From Rhodobacterales bacterium HKCCSP123 (lineage in GTDB: Bacteria > Pseudomonadota > Alphaproteobacteria > Rhodobacterales > Rhodobacteraceae), in contig WVSO01000006.1 in the NCBI GenBank assembly GCA_015689745.1, forward strand, positions 1 to 64,000: a stretch of 64,000 nucleotides of DNA. Direction: 5' to 3'. The position numbers were made by a program, and so were the translations under genes. Each line of letters starts with the position of its first letter. The stretch's first letter is position 1. Below are positions 52,552 to 61,661 of the stretch, one piece after another. The notes under the pieces are model-generated. The model saw nothing but the letters and a program-made list of their open reading frames with translations, had not been told where the DNA came from and did not search any database.

Positions 52552-53823
52552 CTAGCGGTCGGGGGGTGTCCAGTCCGCGGGCGGCACCTCGCGCCGCCTG
52601 AGGCGCAGGGCGAGGCCGAGCGCCACGCCCACGCCGATCGCAACGGTGAGGTCGGCGAAGACGGTCAGCACCAGGGTCAGCGCCAGTAGCACCCGGTCCG
52701 ACACCCGGCCCGTCGTGGCATAGCCGCGCCAATGATGCGGCTCCGACATGTTCCAGGCGGTGACAAGCAGCAGTCCCGCGAGCGCGGGCATGGCGAGATA
52801 TCCCGCGAGCGGGGCCGCCGCCCACATCACGATCAGGATGGTGAGCGCGTGGAAGATGCCCGCCAGCGGCGTGCGCCCGCCCGCGCGGACATTGGTCGCG
52901 GTGCGCGCGATGGCGCCCGTGGCGGGCAGCCCGCCCATCAGGGCCGAGCCGATGTTGGCCACGCCCTGCGCGAGGATCTCGGCGCTGGGCCGGTGGCGGC
53001 CCGCGACCATGCGGTCTGCGACCATGGCCGACAGAAGCGACTCGACCCCCGCCAGGAAGGCGATGATGAGGGCGGAGGGCAGCAGTTCGACCAGCCGCGC
53101 GGCGCTCATCTCGGGCAGGACGGGGCGGGGCAGGGTGGCAGGCAGCGCGCCGAAGCGCGCGCCCAGCGTGTCGACGGGAAGCCCGAAGACCGCCACCGCC
53201 GCCGAGGCCCCCGCAACCGCCAGGATCAGCCCCGGAAAGCGCGGAAAGGCGCGGCGCAGCGCCACGATGGCAAGGATCGTCGCGGCGCCCACGGCGAACC
53301 CTGCGGGGTTCAGCGTGTCGCGTGCGGCCCAGATCGCGGGGAGGCGCTCCAGCGCCTCGGCCCCCGTGCCTTCGGGAAGCGCGATGCCCATGGCATCCGG
53401 CAGCTGGCTGAGCGCGATGATCGCGGCGATGCCGATGGTGAAGCCGTTGATGACCGGTTCCGGCACAAGCCGGATCAGGCTTCCCGCCCGGAGAAGCCCC
53501 GCGACGACGAGGATCACGCCCGCCATGAGCGTGGCGAGGATCAGCCCGTCGAGCCCATGCTCGGCGATCACGGCATGGACGACGACGATGAAGGCGCCTG
53601 TAGGGCCCCCGATCTGTACCCGGCTGCCGCCGAGCGCCGAGATCAGGAACCCCGCCACGATGGCGGTGACAAGCCCCGTCGCGGGCGGCGCGCCCGAGGC
53701 GATGGCGATGGCGAGGCTGAGGGGAAGCGCGACCATCGCCACGGTGATGCCCGCGACGAGGTCGGCGAGCACGCTTCGAGGCGTGCTTTCAGGGAGCGTC
53801 GTCAGCAGTTTGGGTGTGAGCAT
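52552..53823 (-). CDS. SulP-family permease without STAS domain
   Basis: 423 residues from ATG. The SulP core starts LADLVAGITVAMVALPLSLAIAIASGAPPATGLVTAIVAGF; IGGPTGAFIVVVHAVIAEHG and AQGVANIGSALMGGLPATGAIARTATNVRAGGRTPLAGIFHA follow. The chain stops soon after the last helix (RLRRREVPPADWTPPDR), so the C-terminal STAS domain present in the transporter at 47534 is missing. It resembles the shorter SulP permeases proposed for bicarbonate or sulfate. It is 90 bp from the GMC gene. Confidence 0.92.
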   Translation of the reverse strand: MLTPKLLTTLPESTPRSVLADLVAGITVAMVALPLSLAIAIASGAPPATGLVTAIVAGFLISALGGSRVQIGGPTGAFIVVVHAVIAEHGLDGLILATLMAGVILVVAGLLRAGSLIRLVPEPVINGFTIGIAAIIALSQLPDAMGIALPEGTGAEALERLPAIWAARDTLNPAGFAVGAATILAIVALRRAFPRFPGLILAVAGASAAVAVFGLPVDTLGARFGALPATLPRPVLPEMSAARLVELLPSALIIAFLAGVESLLSAMVADRMVAGRHRPSAEILAQGVANIGSALMGGLPATGAIARTATNVRAGGRTPLAGIFHALTILIVMWAAAPLAGYLAMPALAGLLLVTAWNMSEPHHWRGYATTGRVSDRVLLALTLVLTVFADLTVAIGVGVALGLALRLRRREVPPADWTPPDR

Positions 53824-53937
53824 CAAGGCACGTCAGCGGCCGCGGCGCAGGGGCCGTCCCCCAGGCGCATCGCGTGGCCGAGGGCGATGATTGCGCGGCG
53901 AGCGGGGCGGGTGCAAGGGCGGATGTGACGCGGCGGG

Positions 53938-54510
53938 CTATTGCGCGGCCGGCCCCTCCGGCAAGGGGATCGACAGCTGCAGGGCGCCTGCCACGCCGCC
54001 GTCGAGGATCTCCTGCACGGTGATGCCGAAGGGAACGGGCGCGCCGCTGGCGGGATCGGTGGCGTCGAGGTTGAACTCGACGACAAGCGACTCCACCGAC
54101 AGCGTTCCGCCCCCGCCCGCGCCCCCGCCCGGGCCGCAGGGAAACAGGTAGATCGTGCGCGGCGGCGGCCCGGCCAGCCGAACAGGGATCGGCTCGCACA
54201 ACCCGACCCGGCGTCCGTCCTGCACGGCATAGCCGCCGAGGCCCGCCACATCGCCATCCGGCGCGGCCAGGAATTCGAAGACATACCCGGATGTCGCGGC
54301 GTCGCTGGTTCCGTCGCCTGCAGCGCCGGGACGGCCTGAGGGGATGGTGGCCGTGACCGGGTAGAAGGGCCGGTCGCCCACGATGGCGCCGCCGGCGAGC
54401 TCCGGCGAAGGCGGTGCTTCGGACTGGGCCGCCGCCGGTCCGGCAAGGGCGAGGCACAGGATCATCAGGGCGCCGGTCCCCGTCGCCATGCGGTGCCATG
54501 CGGTCATCAT
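53938..54510 (-). CDS. Exported hypothetical protein
   Basis: 190 residues. The N-terminal signal peptide is MMTAWHRMATGTGALMILCLALAGPAAAQ. The rest is Gly/Pro-rich, predicted beta, with two cysteines (RVGLCEPIPV and YLFPCGPGG) and a Gly-rich turn GPGGGAGGGG. No family recognised. It begins 2 bp after the stop of the lipoprotein gene upstream, so the two are almost certainly one transcription unit and probably act together in the periplasm. Confidence 0.7.
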   Translation of the reverse strand: MMTAWHRMATGTGALMILCLALAGPAAAQSEAPPSPELAGGAIVGDRPFYPVTATIPSGRPGAAGDGTSDAATSGYVFEFLAAPDGDVAGLGGYAVQDGRRVGLCEPIPVRLAGPPPRTIYLFPCGPGGGAGGGGTLSVESLVVEFNLDATDPASGAPVPFGITVQEILDGGVAGALQLSIPLPEGPAAQ

Positions 54511-54512
54511 GT

Positions 54513-55586
54513 TCAGCAGCCTCCCTCGATCGTTTCGCCGATGCAGAACTCGATCCCGTCCCAGGCCACCGCCACGGGCCGCTGGTAGACCTCGCTGAAG
54601 GTGATGCCGCGCGCATCCCAGGCCTCGAAGCGCAGCGATTGGCCGCGATCCGCGCTCGCCGTCAGGGTGGCAAGCTGTCCCCGCAGCGCGTCGATCTGCT
54701 GCTGGGCGGGGGCACCGTCCAGGGTTCCATCCGCCCCGGTGGCGACGTTCACCGTCACGGCGGGGGCGACCGGGGGCCGCGTGGCCGCGCCCGTTTCGGG
54801 CAGCGTTTCGGCCCGCCGAAGGGCGGCCGCCACGATCGAGCCGTTGCGGTAGGTGTAGTCGATCTCGCGCGCGAGGTAGACGCGCGTGATCGCCGACATG
54901 CCGCACACGCGGTCCGCGCCGCAGGGGTCCGCGGAGCCGGTGCCACGCAGCTGCAGGGTCCGTGTCAATTCCCGCAGCGCGGGGCCGTAGTGTTCGACCA
55001 CGATCCCGGGTGCCGCGTCATCCACGCGCGCCTGAACCGCGAGGTTCGGGACCCAGTAACTGCGAACGTCGTTGAAATCGAGCGTCACCGTGGTTCGCGT
55101 TCCCCCGGTCAGCCCGAGACTGGCCAGAAGCCCGATGAGACCGGTTCCGGCGGTGAAGCCCGCATCGGCCGACACCCGCGGAAGGGCCGTGATCGGAAGC
55201 GAGGCCAGAAGCGACGCGTCCGTCACCTCGCCGCGTGTCTGGATGCGGCCGGTGCTGTTCGGGAAATCGGTCTGCTCCAGCGGGGTGGCCGCGTTGTTGA
55301 CGTGCCGAGAGTTCTGAAAGACCACCCGCGACCGGAGAAACGCATCCGCCTCGTGCCGCATCCAGGCGAGCGAGGTGACATAGACCGAGATGGTGTCGCT
55401 GGGGTCGCTCCGGGATTGCGACCAGAAATACACGTCTCCGACCTGGAATTCCTCTCGCGGGGGGAAGACGGGATAAATGCCAAGCTCGCGGACCGCCTCG
55501 CCATAGGCCCGGGCGATCGGCTCGCGGGCAGACCCGCCGCAGGCGACAACAAGGGGAAGGCAGATTGCAGCCGTAAGCCAACGCAT
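54513..55586 (-). CDS. Lipoprotein, unknown family
   Basis: 357 residues. MRWLTAAICLPLVVACGGSA has a lipobox-like VVAC, with C16 the probable lipidated residue. The mature part contains ELGIYPVFPPREEFQVGDVYFW, a beta-rich stretch to residue 250, a short Ala/Pro/Thr linker, and the terminal module QSLRFEAWDARGITFSEVYQRPVAVAWDGIEFCIGETIEGGC with two cysteines. It probably sits in the periplasm or outer membrane. It is paired with the exported protein at 53938. No homologue recognised by eye. Confidence 0.7.
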   Translation of the reverse strand: MRWLTAAICLPLVVACGGSAREPIARAYGEAVRELGIYPVFPPREEFQVGDVYFWSQSRSDPSDTISVYVTSLAWMRHEADAFLRSRVVFQNSRHVNNAATPLEQTDFPNSTGRIQTRGEVTDASLLASLPITALPRVSADAGFTAGTGLIGLLASLGLTGGTRTTVTLDFNDVRSYWVPNLAVQARVDDAAPGIVVEHYGPALRELTRTLQLRGTGSADPCGADRVCGMSAITRVYLAREIDYTYRNGSIVAAALRRAETLPETGAATRPPVAPAVTVNVATGADGTLDGAPAQQQIDALRGQLATLTASADRGQSLRFEAWDARGITFSEVYQRPVAVAWDGIEFCIGETIEGGC

Positions 55587-55665
55587 GCCGCACTCGTCAC
55601 TGGTTACCGGGTCAGGCTAGCAGGCCGGGCCCGGTCGCACAACTTCGGGGTGTTTCGGGATTCCC

Positions 55666-57909
55666 CTATCCCTGGCGCTTCAGCCACTCCATCACCGCGG
55701 GGCGCACCGATTGTGCGCCGCTGGCGCGGGCCTCGTTGATGACCGCGCGCGCCTCGCGCAGATCGACGCGCCGCAGGAGCGACTTGACCGGCCCGATCGA
55801 GGCAGGCCGCATCGAGAGCGTGCGCAGCCCCATCGCCGCGAAGCAGACCGCGTCGACCGGGCGGCCCGCATCCTCGCCGCAGAAACTCAGCGGCGTGTCG
55901 GTGTCGCCGCAGCGGTGGACGATCTGCTCGAGGAAGGTCAGGAAACTGACGTTCAGCGTGTCGTAGCGGCGGCGCACGCGCTCGTTCTCGCGGTCGGCGG
56001 CGAAGAAGAACTGCTTGAGGTCGTTGCCGCCGATCGAGACGAAGTCGCAGGCTTCGTAGAACTGTCGCGGCGCGAAGGCGAGGCTCGGGGTTTCCAGCAT
56101 GGCGCCGACATCCAGCGTCTCGGGCAGGGTATGGCCCAGTGCCGCCTCTCGGTCGAGTTCCCGCATCAGGTGGTCGCGTGCCTGGGTGAACTCGTCGAAC
56201 TGGGCGATGAAGGGGAACATGACCGAGAGCGGCCGACCGGCGGCGGCGCGGATCAGCGCCTGCAGCTGCATCCGCATCACACCCGGTTTGTCCAGCCCCA
56301 CGCGGATCGCGCGCCAGCCAAGCGCGGGGTTCGGCTCTTCGGTCGGTTTCATGTAGGGAAGGACCTTGTCCGAGCCGATGTCGAGCGTGCGGAACACGAC
56401 GCGCTTGCCGCCCGCGGCATCCATCACGCGCGCGTAAAGCGCGGCAAGCTCGCCCCGGCGGGGCACCTTGTTGCGCGTCAGGAACTGCAACTCGGTGCGG
56501 AAAAGGCCCACCCCCTCGGCCCCCGAAGACGGGAGCGAGGGCAGGTCGGCCATGAGCCCCGCGTTCATCTGGAGAGAGACGACGGTGCCGCAGAGGCTTT
56601 CGGCAGGCTTGTCGCGGATCGAGGCGTAGCGTTCCTGCGCTTCGGCCTGCATGGCGAGCTTGTCCCGGAAGGCCGAGGCGACGTTTTCCTCGGGCCGCAG
56701 GTGGACGATGCCCTGGTCGCCGTCGACGAGGATCGGGTCGCCGTTCAGCGCCTCGGTGATGATGGGGCGGGCGTGGATCACCAGCGGGATGGCAAGGGCG
56801 CGGGCGACGATCGCAGCATGAGAGCCGACCGAGCCGTCTTCCAGCACCACGCCCTTCAGCCGGCGCCCGTAGTCCAGCAACTCGGCCGGGCCGATGTTGC
56901 GCGCGACCAGAACAGGGTCGGCGGGCAGATCGGCGCCGGTGTCCTTGCCCTGGCCTGTCAGCCGCCGGAGCAGCCGGTTCGACAGGTCGTCGAGGTCATG
57001 GAGCCGCTCGCGCAGGTAGGCGTCGGCGATGGTCTCCATCCGCGCGCGCGCGGCCGACTGTTCCTTTTCCACGGCGGCCTCTGCGCTGAGTCCGCGCGCG
57101 ATGTCCTCTTCCATGCGGCGCATCCAGCCGCGGGAATGGGCGAACATCCGGTAGGCCTCGAGCACCTCGCGCTGCTCGCCGTCGGCCACGGGCGCGCGTG
57201 TCAGCATGTCGTCGATATCGACGCGCAGCCGGTCCACCGCCGTGTGCAGGCGCGCAAGCTCTGCCTCGGGGTCCTCGGCCACGGGATTCGTAACCACGAC
57301 ACGCGGCTCGTGCAGCCAGACATGGCCCATCGCCGTGCCCTCCTGCGCGCAGGCGCCGCGGATCATGACCTGCTGCTTGTGCCGTTCGGCCAGCGCCGCA
57401 CCCTCGCCGATGAAGGCGCCCAGCTCGGTCATCTCGGCGATGACCATGGCGACGACTTCCAGCGCGTAGACTTCGTCGTCGGAGAACTCGCGCGCCTCCT
57501 TCGACTGCACCACGAGGACGCCGAGCCGTTCGCCCAGCCGCTGGATCGGCACGCCGAGGAAGCTCGAGTACCTCTCCTCGCCCGTCTCGGGCATGTAGCG
57601 GAAGCCACGCTCGGCGGGCGCGTTGGCGGTGTTGATCGGCTGCGCCGAGCGCGCGACGCGGCCCACGAGACCCTCGCCGATGCGCATGCGGGTGACGTGT
57701 ACCGCCTCGGGCGCAAGGCCCTGGGTGGCGCAAAGCTCCAGCGTGTCGCCGTCGCGCAGCAGGTAGATCGAGCAGACCTCGGTCCCCATCGAATCCGCGA
57801 TCAGGTGGGTGATGCGGTCAAGCCGCTCCTGCCCGGCACTCGCGTCGGCCATGACCGCCTGCAGGCGGCTGAGCAGTTTCCTGCTCTCGGTTTCCGTGCC
57901 TTGGGGCAT
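55666..57909 (-). CDS. ptsP: PTS-Ntr enzyme I (GAF-EI phosphotransferase)
   Basis: 747 residues from MPQGTETESRKLLSRLQAVM. The N-terminal GAF domain (about 20-165) contains TEVCSIYLLRDGDTLELCATQGL and ERYSSFLGVPI. The EI domain follows, with phospho-accepting H364 in GSVGSHAAIVARALAIP, the PEP-barrel motifs GVGLFRTELQFL and NPALGWRAIRVGLDKP, and catalytic LSFCGEDAGRP. It starts the nitrogen-related phosphorelay (EINtr to NPr to EIIANtr) and senses glutamine through GAF. lysC lies upstream as in other alphaproteobacteria, but four genes now separate them. Confidence 0.95.
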   Translation of the reverse strand: MPQGTETESRKLLSRLQAVMADASAGQERLDRITHLIADSMGTEVCSIYLLRDGDTLELCATQGLAPEAVHVTRMRIGEGLVGRVARSAQPINTANAPAERGFRYMPETGEERYSSFLGVPIQRLGERLGVLVVQSKEAREFSDDEVYALEVVAMVIAEMTELGAFIGEGAALAERHKQQVMIRGACAQEGTAMGHVWLHEPRVVVTNPVAEDPEAELARLHTAVDRLRVDIDDMLTRAPVADGEQREVLEAYRMFAHSRGWMRRMEEDIARGLSAEAAVEKEQSAARARMETIADAYLRERLHDLDDLSNRLLRRLTGQGKDTGADLPADPVLVARNIGPAELLDYGRRLKGVVLEDGSVGSHAAIVARALAIPLVIHARPIITEALNGDPILVDGDQGIVHLRPEENVASAFRDKLAMQAEAQERYASIRDKPAESLCGTVVSLQMNAGLMADLPSLPSSGAEGVGLFRTELQFLTRNKVPRRGELAALYARVMDAAGGKRVVFRTLDIGSDKVLPYMKPTEEPNPALGWRAIRVGLDKPGVMRMQLQALIRAAAGRPLSVMFPFIAQFDEFTQARDHLMRELDREAALGHTLPETLDVGAMLETPSLAFAPRQFYEACDFVSIGGNDLKQFFFAADRENERVRRRYDTLNVSFLTFLEQIVHRCGDTDTPLSFCGEDAGRPVDAVCFAAMGLRTLSMRPASIGPVKSLLRRVDLREARAVINEARASGAQSVRPAVMEWLKRQG

Positions 57910-58028
57910 GTTCTGCGCCAAATCCCTCGCCCGCGGGCGCATGTCGCGTGCGCCCGTCGTTCTGGGATCAGGGATAGCGCGGGCTGCGGGGGTGGCGCAA
58001 CGTCTATGGTATGGGACCCTGCGGAAGC

Positions 58029-58625
58029 TCAGGATGCCGCCGGGGCGAGAAGGGCCGCGCGCGACGCCCGCGTGATCTCGGCGAGATAGGCCGCCTGGCT
58101 CCAGCCGCAGTCGCGCGTAAGGTGCTCCCAGACACGCACCGACAGGAGCGTCCAGAGCAGGTCCGTCGCCCTCTCCTCGGTCAGGTCCGCGCGCAGCCGC
58201 CCGTCCCGGGCGAGGGCCGCTACCGCCGCCGCGCAGCCATGGCGCACGGCGGCCATGCGATCGGCCCAGGCCGCGCGCGCCTCGGGGTCGCTGTCCTGCA
58301 TCGCCATCAGGGCGCGGCCCACGGGGTGGATCACCGGGATATGTCCCGCCCAGGCGCGGATGAAGGCCGAAAGGCGGTCCTCGCCCGTCGCGGCGGCGCG
58401 GCTTTCGGCGAGGCTCGCGTCGATATCCACCTGCGCGTCGAGGTACTTGGTCGCCGCGATCAGCAACTCGGCCCGGGTCGGGAAATGCAGGTAGAGCGCC
58501 TGCCGCGAGATGCCGGCCGCCTTGGCGATATCCGAAACGCGGGTCTTTTCGGGGCTGCCCGAGGCCAGTTGGTCGAGGGTGGCCTGAAGGATGCGGACGC
58601 GGGTCTGTTCGGTTTTTCTTGACAT
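58029..58625 (-). CDS. TetR-family repressor
   Basis: 198 residues. The DNA-binding part is TRVRILQATLDQLASGSPEKTRVSDIAKAAGISRQALYLHFPTRAELLIAA. A helical ligand domain follows (VGRALMAMQDSDPEARAAW). It diverges from the NmrA-like/DUF1772 gene pair. Two nearly identical 15-bp palindromic sites lie in the spacer, one over its own start codon, which predicts autoregulation and repression of the pair. The ligand is unknown. Confidence 0.93.
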   Translation of the reverse strand: MSRKTEQTRVRILQATLDQLASGSPEKTRVSDIAKAAGISRQALYLHFPTRAELLIAATKYLDAQVDIDASLAESRAAATGEDRLSAFIRAWAGHIPVIHPVGRALMAMQDSDPEARAAWADRMAAVRHGCAAAVAALARDGRLRADLTEERATDLLWTLLSVRVWEHLTRDCGWSQAAYLAEITRASRAALLAPAAS

Positions 58626-58633
58626 GATGTAAA
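58619..58633. promoter_or_regulatory. TetR operator candidate 1
   Basis: TTGACATGATGTAAA overlaps the ATG of the TetR gene and matches operator candidate 2 at 12 of 15 positions, as an imperfect palindrome. Confidence 0.6.
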
Positions 58634-58660
58634 GTAACCGGTAGCTCCCGACTCGTCAAC

Positions 58661-58675
58661 TTGACACCATGTCAA
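58661..58675. promoter_or_regulatory. TetR operator candidate 2
   Basis: TTGACA-CCA-TGTCAA is a perfect palindrome 26 bp upstream of the NmrA-like gene. The TTGACA half could also serve as a -35 element, so bound repressor would block the promoter. Confidence 0.65.
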
Positions 58676-58700
58676 ATTATCGGATCGAAAGGACCATACA

Positions 58701-59330
58701 ATGAACGTCATCGTCTTCGGAGCCACCGGAACCGTCGGCCGTCTCGCGGTGGATCAACTTCTGCGCGCCGGCCATTCCGTCACCGCTTTCGCCCGCCACC
58801 CCGAGCGGCTGGCGGTTGAACACCCCGGCTTCCGCCGGGCTGCCGGCGACGCCCTGAACCCCGCCGATGTGGCCGCGGCCATGCCCGGCCATGATGCGGC
58901 TGTCGTCGTGCTGGGGGCGGGTGCCTCGCGCCGCTCGACCATCCGGTCGGAAGGTACGCTGAACGTCATCCGCGCGATGCAGGAGGCCGGCATCCGCCGC
59001 CTCGTCGTGCAATCCACGCTGGGTGCCCGCGACAGCTGGGGCACGCTCAATTTCTGGTGGAAGCGGGTGATGTTCGGCGCGCTCCTCGCGCCGGTCTTCC
59101 GCGATCACGAGCTGCAGGAGCGGCTGGTGGAGGCCTCTGGCCTCGACTGGACGATCGTGCGGCCCGGTGCCTTCACCGACGCGCCGACCCTGCGCCCGCT
59201 GATCGAGGACCTGCCCAACAGCGCGCGCGGTCTCGACCTGAAGATCAACCGCGCCGACCTGGCCGCGTTCCTTGCGCGGATCGTTGGCGAAGGCACCTAC
59301 CTGCGCCGCGCCGTCGGCCTGTCGAGCTGA
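58701..59330 (+). CDS. NAD(P)-binding SDR-type protein (NmrA-like)
   Basis: 209 residues. [37 protein letters not shown] is an atypical SDR Rossmann motif (GATGTVG). DAAVVVLGAG and RRLVVQSTLGA follow, then the C-terminal DWTIVRPGAFTDAP segment typical of NmrA and SDR_a5 proteins. The classical YxxxK dyad is not evident. It probably reduces a quinone or aldehyde, or senses redox state. The DUF1772 gene begins 14 bp after its stop. Confidence 0.88.
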   Translation: MNVIVFGATGTVGRLAVDQLLRAGHSVTAFARHPERLAVEHPGFRRAAGDALNPADVAAAMPGHDAAVVVLGAGASRRSTIRSEGTLNVIRAMQEAGIRRLVVQSTLGARDSWGTLNFWWKRVMFGALLAPVFRDHELQERLVEASGLDWTIVRPGAFTDAPTLRPLIEDLPNSARGLDLKINRADLAAFLARIVGEGTYLRRAVGLSS

Positions 59331-59344
59331 GAGGAGGGGGCGAA

Positions 59345-59815
59345 ATGACCTGGATCCTGCTTGTCTCCGCGATCCTCATGGCGCTTGTCGCAGGCGTCTT
59401 CCTGAGCTTCTCCGACTTCGTCATGCGGGGGTTGGCTTCGGCCCCCGGAACGTCGGGTGCGGCGGGGATGGTGGGGCTCAACCGCACCGTCTACCGCTCG
59501 ATCTTCATGGTGCTTCTGCTGGGCTTCGTACCTGTCTCGGCGGCGCTCGCCGCGATGGCGCTCTGGCAGATGCAGGGGGCCGCACAGGCCCTTACGCTGG
59601 CAGGCGCACTCGCCTACCTGGTCGGCGTCATGGCCGTCACGGGGCGCGGCAACGTGCCGATGAACCAGAGGCTCGACAGGCTCGCCGACAGCCCGGCGGA
59701 GGTCTCCGCCTACTGGCCGCGATACCTGCGCGCCTGGACCGTGCTGAACCATCTCCGCGTGGCGGCATCCGCCAGCGCGGCCCTGGCTTGGGGGGTCGCG
59801 GCGGGCCTGGCGTGA
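59345..59815 (+). CDS. DUF1772 (anthrone oxygenase-like) membrane protein
   Basis: 156 residues, GAGGAGGGGG just upstream. Four membrane helices carry the DUF1772 pattern: MALVAGVFLSFSDFVMRGLAS, MVGLNRTVYRSIFMVLLLG, GRGNVPMNQRLDRLADSPAEVSAYWPRYLRAWTVLNHLRVAASASAALAW. The NVPMN and W..WN-H residues are the conserved polar positions. The family includes fungal anthrone oxygenases, but bacterial roles are unknown. It forms a two-gene operon with the NmrA-like reductase under the TetR regulator. Confidence 0.85.
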   Translation: MTWILLVSAILMALVAGVFLSFSDFVMRGLASAPGTSGAAGMVGLNRTVYRSIFMVLLLGFVPVSAALAAMALWQMQGAAQALTLAGALAYLVGVMAVTGRGNVPMNQRLDRLADSPAEVSAYWPRYLRAWTVLNHLRVAASASAALAWGVAAGLA

Positions 59816-59834
59816 TGCCGGCCCGCCCGGGCGG

Positions 59835-60062
59835 TCAGTCCGCGAAGACCTCGGCGAAGACGTGGCGCACGATGTCGTCGCGGGCGATGCCGCGCCGGGC
59901 CAGCTCCGCGTCGCTCAGCGCCTGGAGCCGGTGCACGCGGTCGTAACGCGCCTGTGCGCCCGAGCTGAAGGCGACAGCGCGGGCCAGCGCCGCGAAGAAG
60001 CCCGTGACCGGCGCGGCAAGGCGCAGCGGACGGGCGGGGGCGTGAAGGGTCTGGGTTGCCAT
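59835..60062 (-). CDS. DUF1127 domain protein
   Basis: 75 residues. A hydrophobic stretch LRLAAPVTGFFAALARAVAF is followed by the DUF1127 helix-turn-helix-like motif RLQALSDAELARRGIARDDIVRHVF. Small DUF1127 proteins of alphaproteobacteria take part in phosphate, C1 and RNA-related regulation. ATG at 60062; a longer frame to 60104 is unlikely. It lies next to lysC on the same strand with its own spacer. Confidence 0.85.
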   Translation of the reverse strand: MATQTLHAPARPLRLAAPVTGFFAALARAVAFSSGAQARYDRVHRLQALSDAELARRGIARDDIVRHVFAEVFAD

Positions 60063-60194
60063 GGGACACCTCTGGTCTGGGCTCGTGTTCCTGTTCCCCT
60101 GCAAGATAGGGCCAGGAGGAGCGACAGGTTAGAGGTTATGCTGCAATGCAGCATTGCGCTGCGCGCATGGTTGGCGCGCAGCGCGGGGCGCGGG

Positions 60195-61433
60195 TCAGGC
60201 CGCCCTGTCGAGGCCGAAGGCGTCGTGCAGCGCCTGCACGGCCAGTTCCAGGTATTTCCGGTCGACCAGCACCGAGACCTTGATCTCGGAGGTGGTGATG
60301 ACCTTGATGTTGATGCCCTCGTCGCGCAGCGTCTGGAACATCTTGGCCGCAACGCCCGCATGGCTGCGCATGCCGATCCCCACGATCGAGACCTTGCAGA
60401 CATCCGTGTCGGCCACCAGCCCGGAATAGGCGATCTGGCCCGCGGCCTTGGCGTCCGCCATCGCCTTCTCGGCGCGCTTCACCTCGTTCACCGGGCAGGA
60501 GAAGGTCATGTCGGTCGTGCCGCCGTCCGAGATGTTCTGCACGATCATGTCGACATTCACGCCTGCCTCGGCCAGTGGCCCGAAGATCGCCGCGGCGATG
60601 CCGGGGCGGTCCTCGACGCCCTGCAGCGTCATCTTGGCCTCGTCGCGGGAGAAGGCCACACCGGCCACCACGTTGCTTTCCACGATATCCTCCTCGGCGC
60701 AGACCAGCGTCCCCGCCTCATCCGACATTTCCTCGAAGCTCGACAGCACGCGCAGCTTCACGTTGTAGCGCATCGCCAGCTCGACCGAGCGGGTCTGCAG
60801 CACCTTGGCGCCCAGCGAGGCAAGCTCCAGCATCTCCTCGAAGGCGATCCGGTCGAGCTTGCGCGCCTTCGACGTGATCCGCGGGTCCGTGGTGTAGACC
60901 CCGTCGACGTCGGTGTAGATGTCGCAGCGTTCCGCGTCGAAGGCGGCGGCGAAGGCCACGGCGGTGGTGTCGCTGCCGCCGCGACCCAGCGTGGTGATGC
61001 GGCCCTCCGGGCTGATCCCCTGGAACCCCGCGACCACGGCCACCTTCATGCCTTCGCCGAATTTCTTCAGGATGTTCGCGGGCGGGATCTCCTCGATCCG
61101 GGCCGCGGCATGGGCCGAGGTGGTCCTGAGCGGCACCTGCCAGCCCTGCCAGCTGCGCGCGGGCACGTCCATCTCCTGCAGCGTCAGCGCCATCAGCCCC
61201 GCGGTCACGTTCTCGCCCGCGCTCACGACCGCGTCGTATTCGCGCGCGTCGTAAAGCGGCGAGGTCTCCTCGACGAAGCCCACCAGCTTGTTGGTCTCGC
61301 CCGCCATGGCCGAGACGATGACGATCACGTCATAGCCGTTGGCGACCTCTCGGCCCACGCGCTTGGCGGCGCGCCGGATGCGGTCGAGCGTGGCGACCGA
61401 AGTGCCGCCGAATTTCATCACCAGAATGGGCAT
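60195..61433 (-). CDS. lysC: Aspartate kinase
   Basis: 412 residues, normal length. [23 protein letters not shown] holds the ATP-site KFGGTS. The catalytic part has [30 protein letters not shown] and [17 protein letters not shown]. Two ACT modules at the C-terminus ([50 protein letters not shown]) bind lysine or threonine. First step of lysine, threonine and methionine synthesis. Transcribed toward ptsP, its usual downstream neighbour. Confidence 0.97.
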   Translation of the reverse strand: MPILVMKFGGTSVATLDRIRRAAKRVGREVANGYDVIVIVSAMAGETNKLVGFVEETSPLYDAREYDAVVSAGENVTAGLMALTLQEMDVPARSWQGWQVPLRTTSAHAAARIEEIPPANILKKFGEGMKVAVVAGFQGISPEGRITTLGRGGSDTTAVAFAAAFDAERCDIYTDVDGVYTTDPRITSKARKLDRIAFEEMLELASLGAKVLQTRSVELAMRYNVKLRVLSSFEEMSDEAGTLVCAEEDIVESNVVAGVAFSRDEAKMTLQGVEDRPGIAAAIFGPLAEAGVNVDMIVQNISDGGTTDMTFSCPVNEVKRAEKAMADAKAAGQIAYSGLVADTDVCKVSIVGIGMRSHAGVAAKMFQTLRDEGINIKVITTSEIKVSVLVDRKYLELAVQALHDAFGLDRAA

Positions 61434-61541
61434 GGCCCGTCCCCTTGCCAGTCGCCGCGCCTCTTACGGCGGCAGGGGACAACCCGCAAGTGGCCGGTTG
61501 CCGCGGCAGGCGATCCCCCGCCTTCATCTTTCTTCAAATAC

Positions 61542-61558
61542 GCAGGCCGCCGGCCTGC
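61542..61558. terminator. Hairpin with palindromic repeat element
   Basis: GCAGGCC-GCC-GGCCTGC, with TATTTGAAGAAAGATG adjoining on the minus strand. It resembles the element at 49345 and lies between the SDR gene and lysC, on the side where minus-strand transcription of the SDR gene would end. Confidence 0.45.
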
Positions 61559-61661
61559 CACGCGGGCCTCCGCCCGTCATGGGTCCGCGGCCGGCCACCT
61601 GTCCCCCGGCGGGCGTGCGCCCGCCGCCGGGTCGACGCGCCGAAGGCGCGGCGAAACCCTC

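Noticed and set aside
55711-58089. 792-codon plus-strand frame opposite ptsP
   Set aside because: Antisense shadow of an unambiguous EI phosphotransferase gene.
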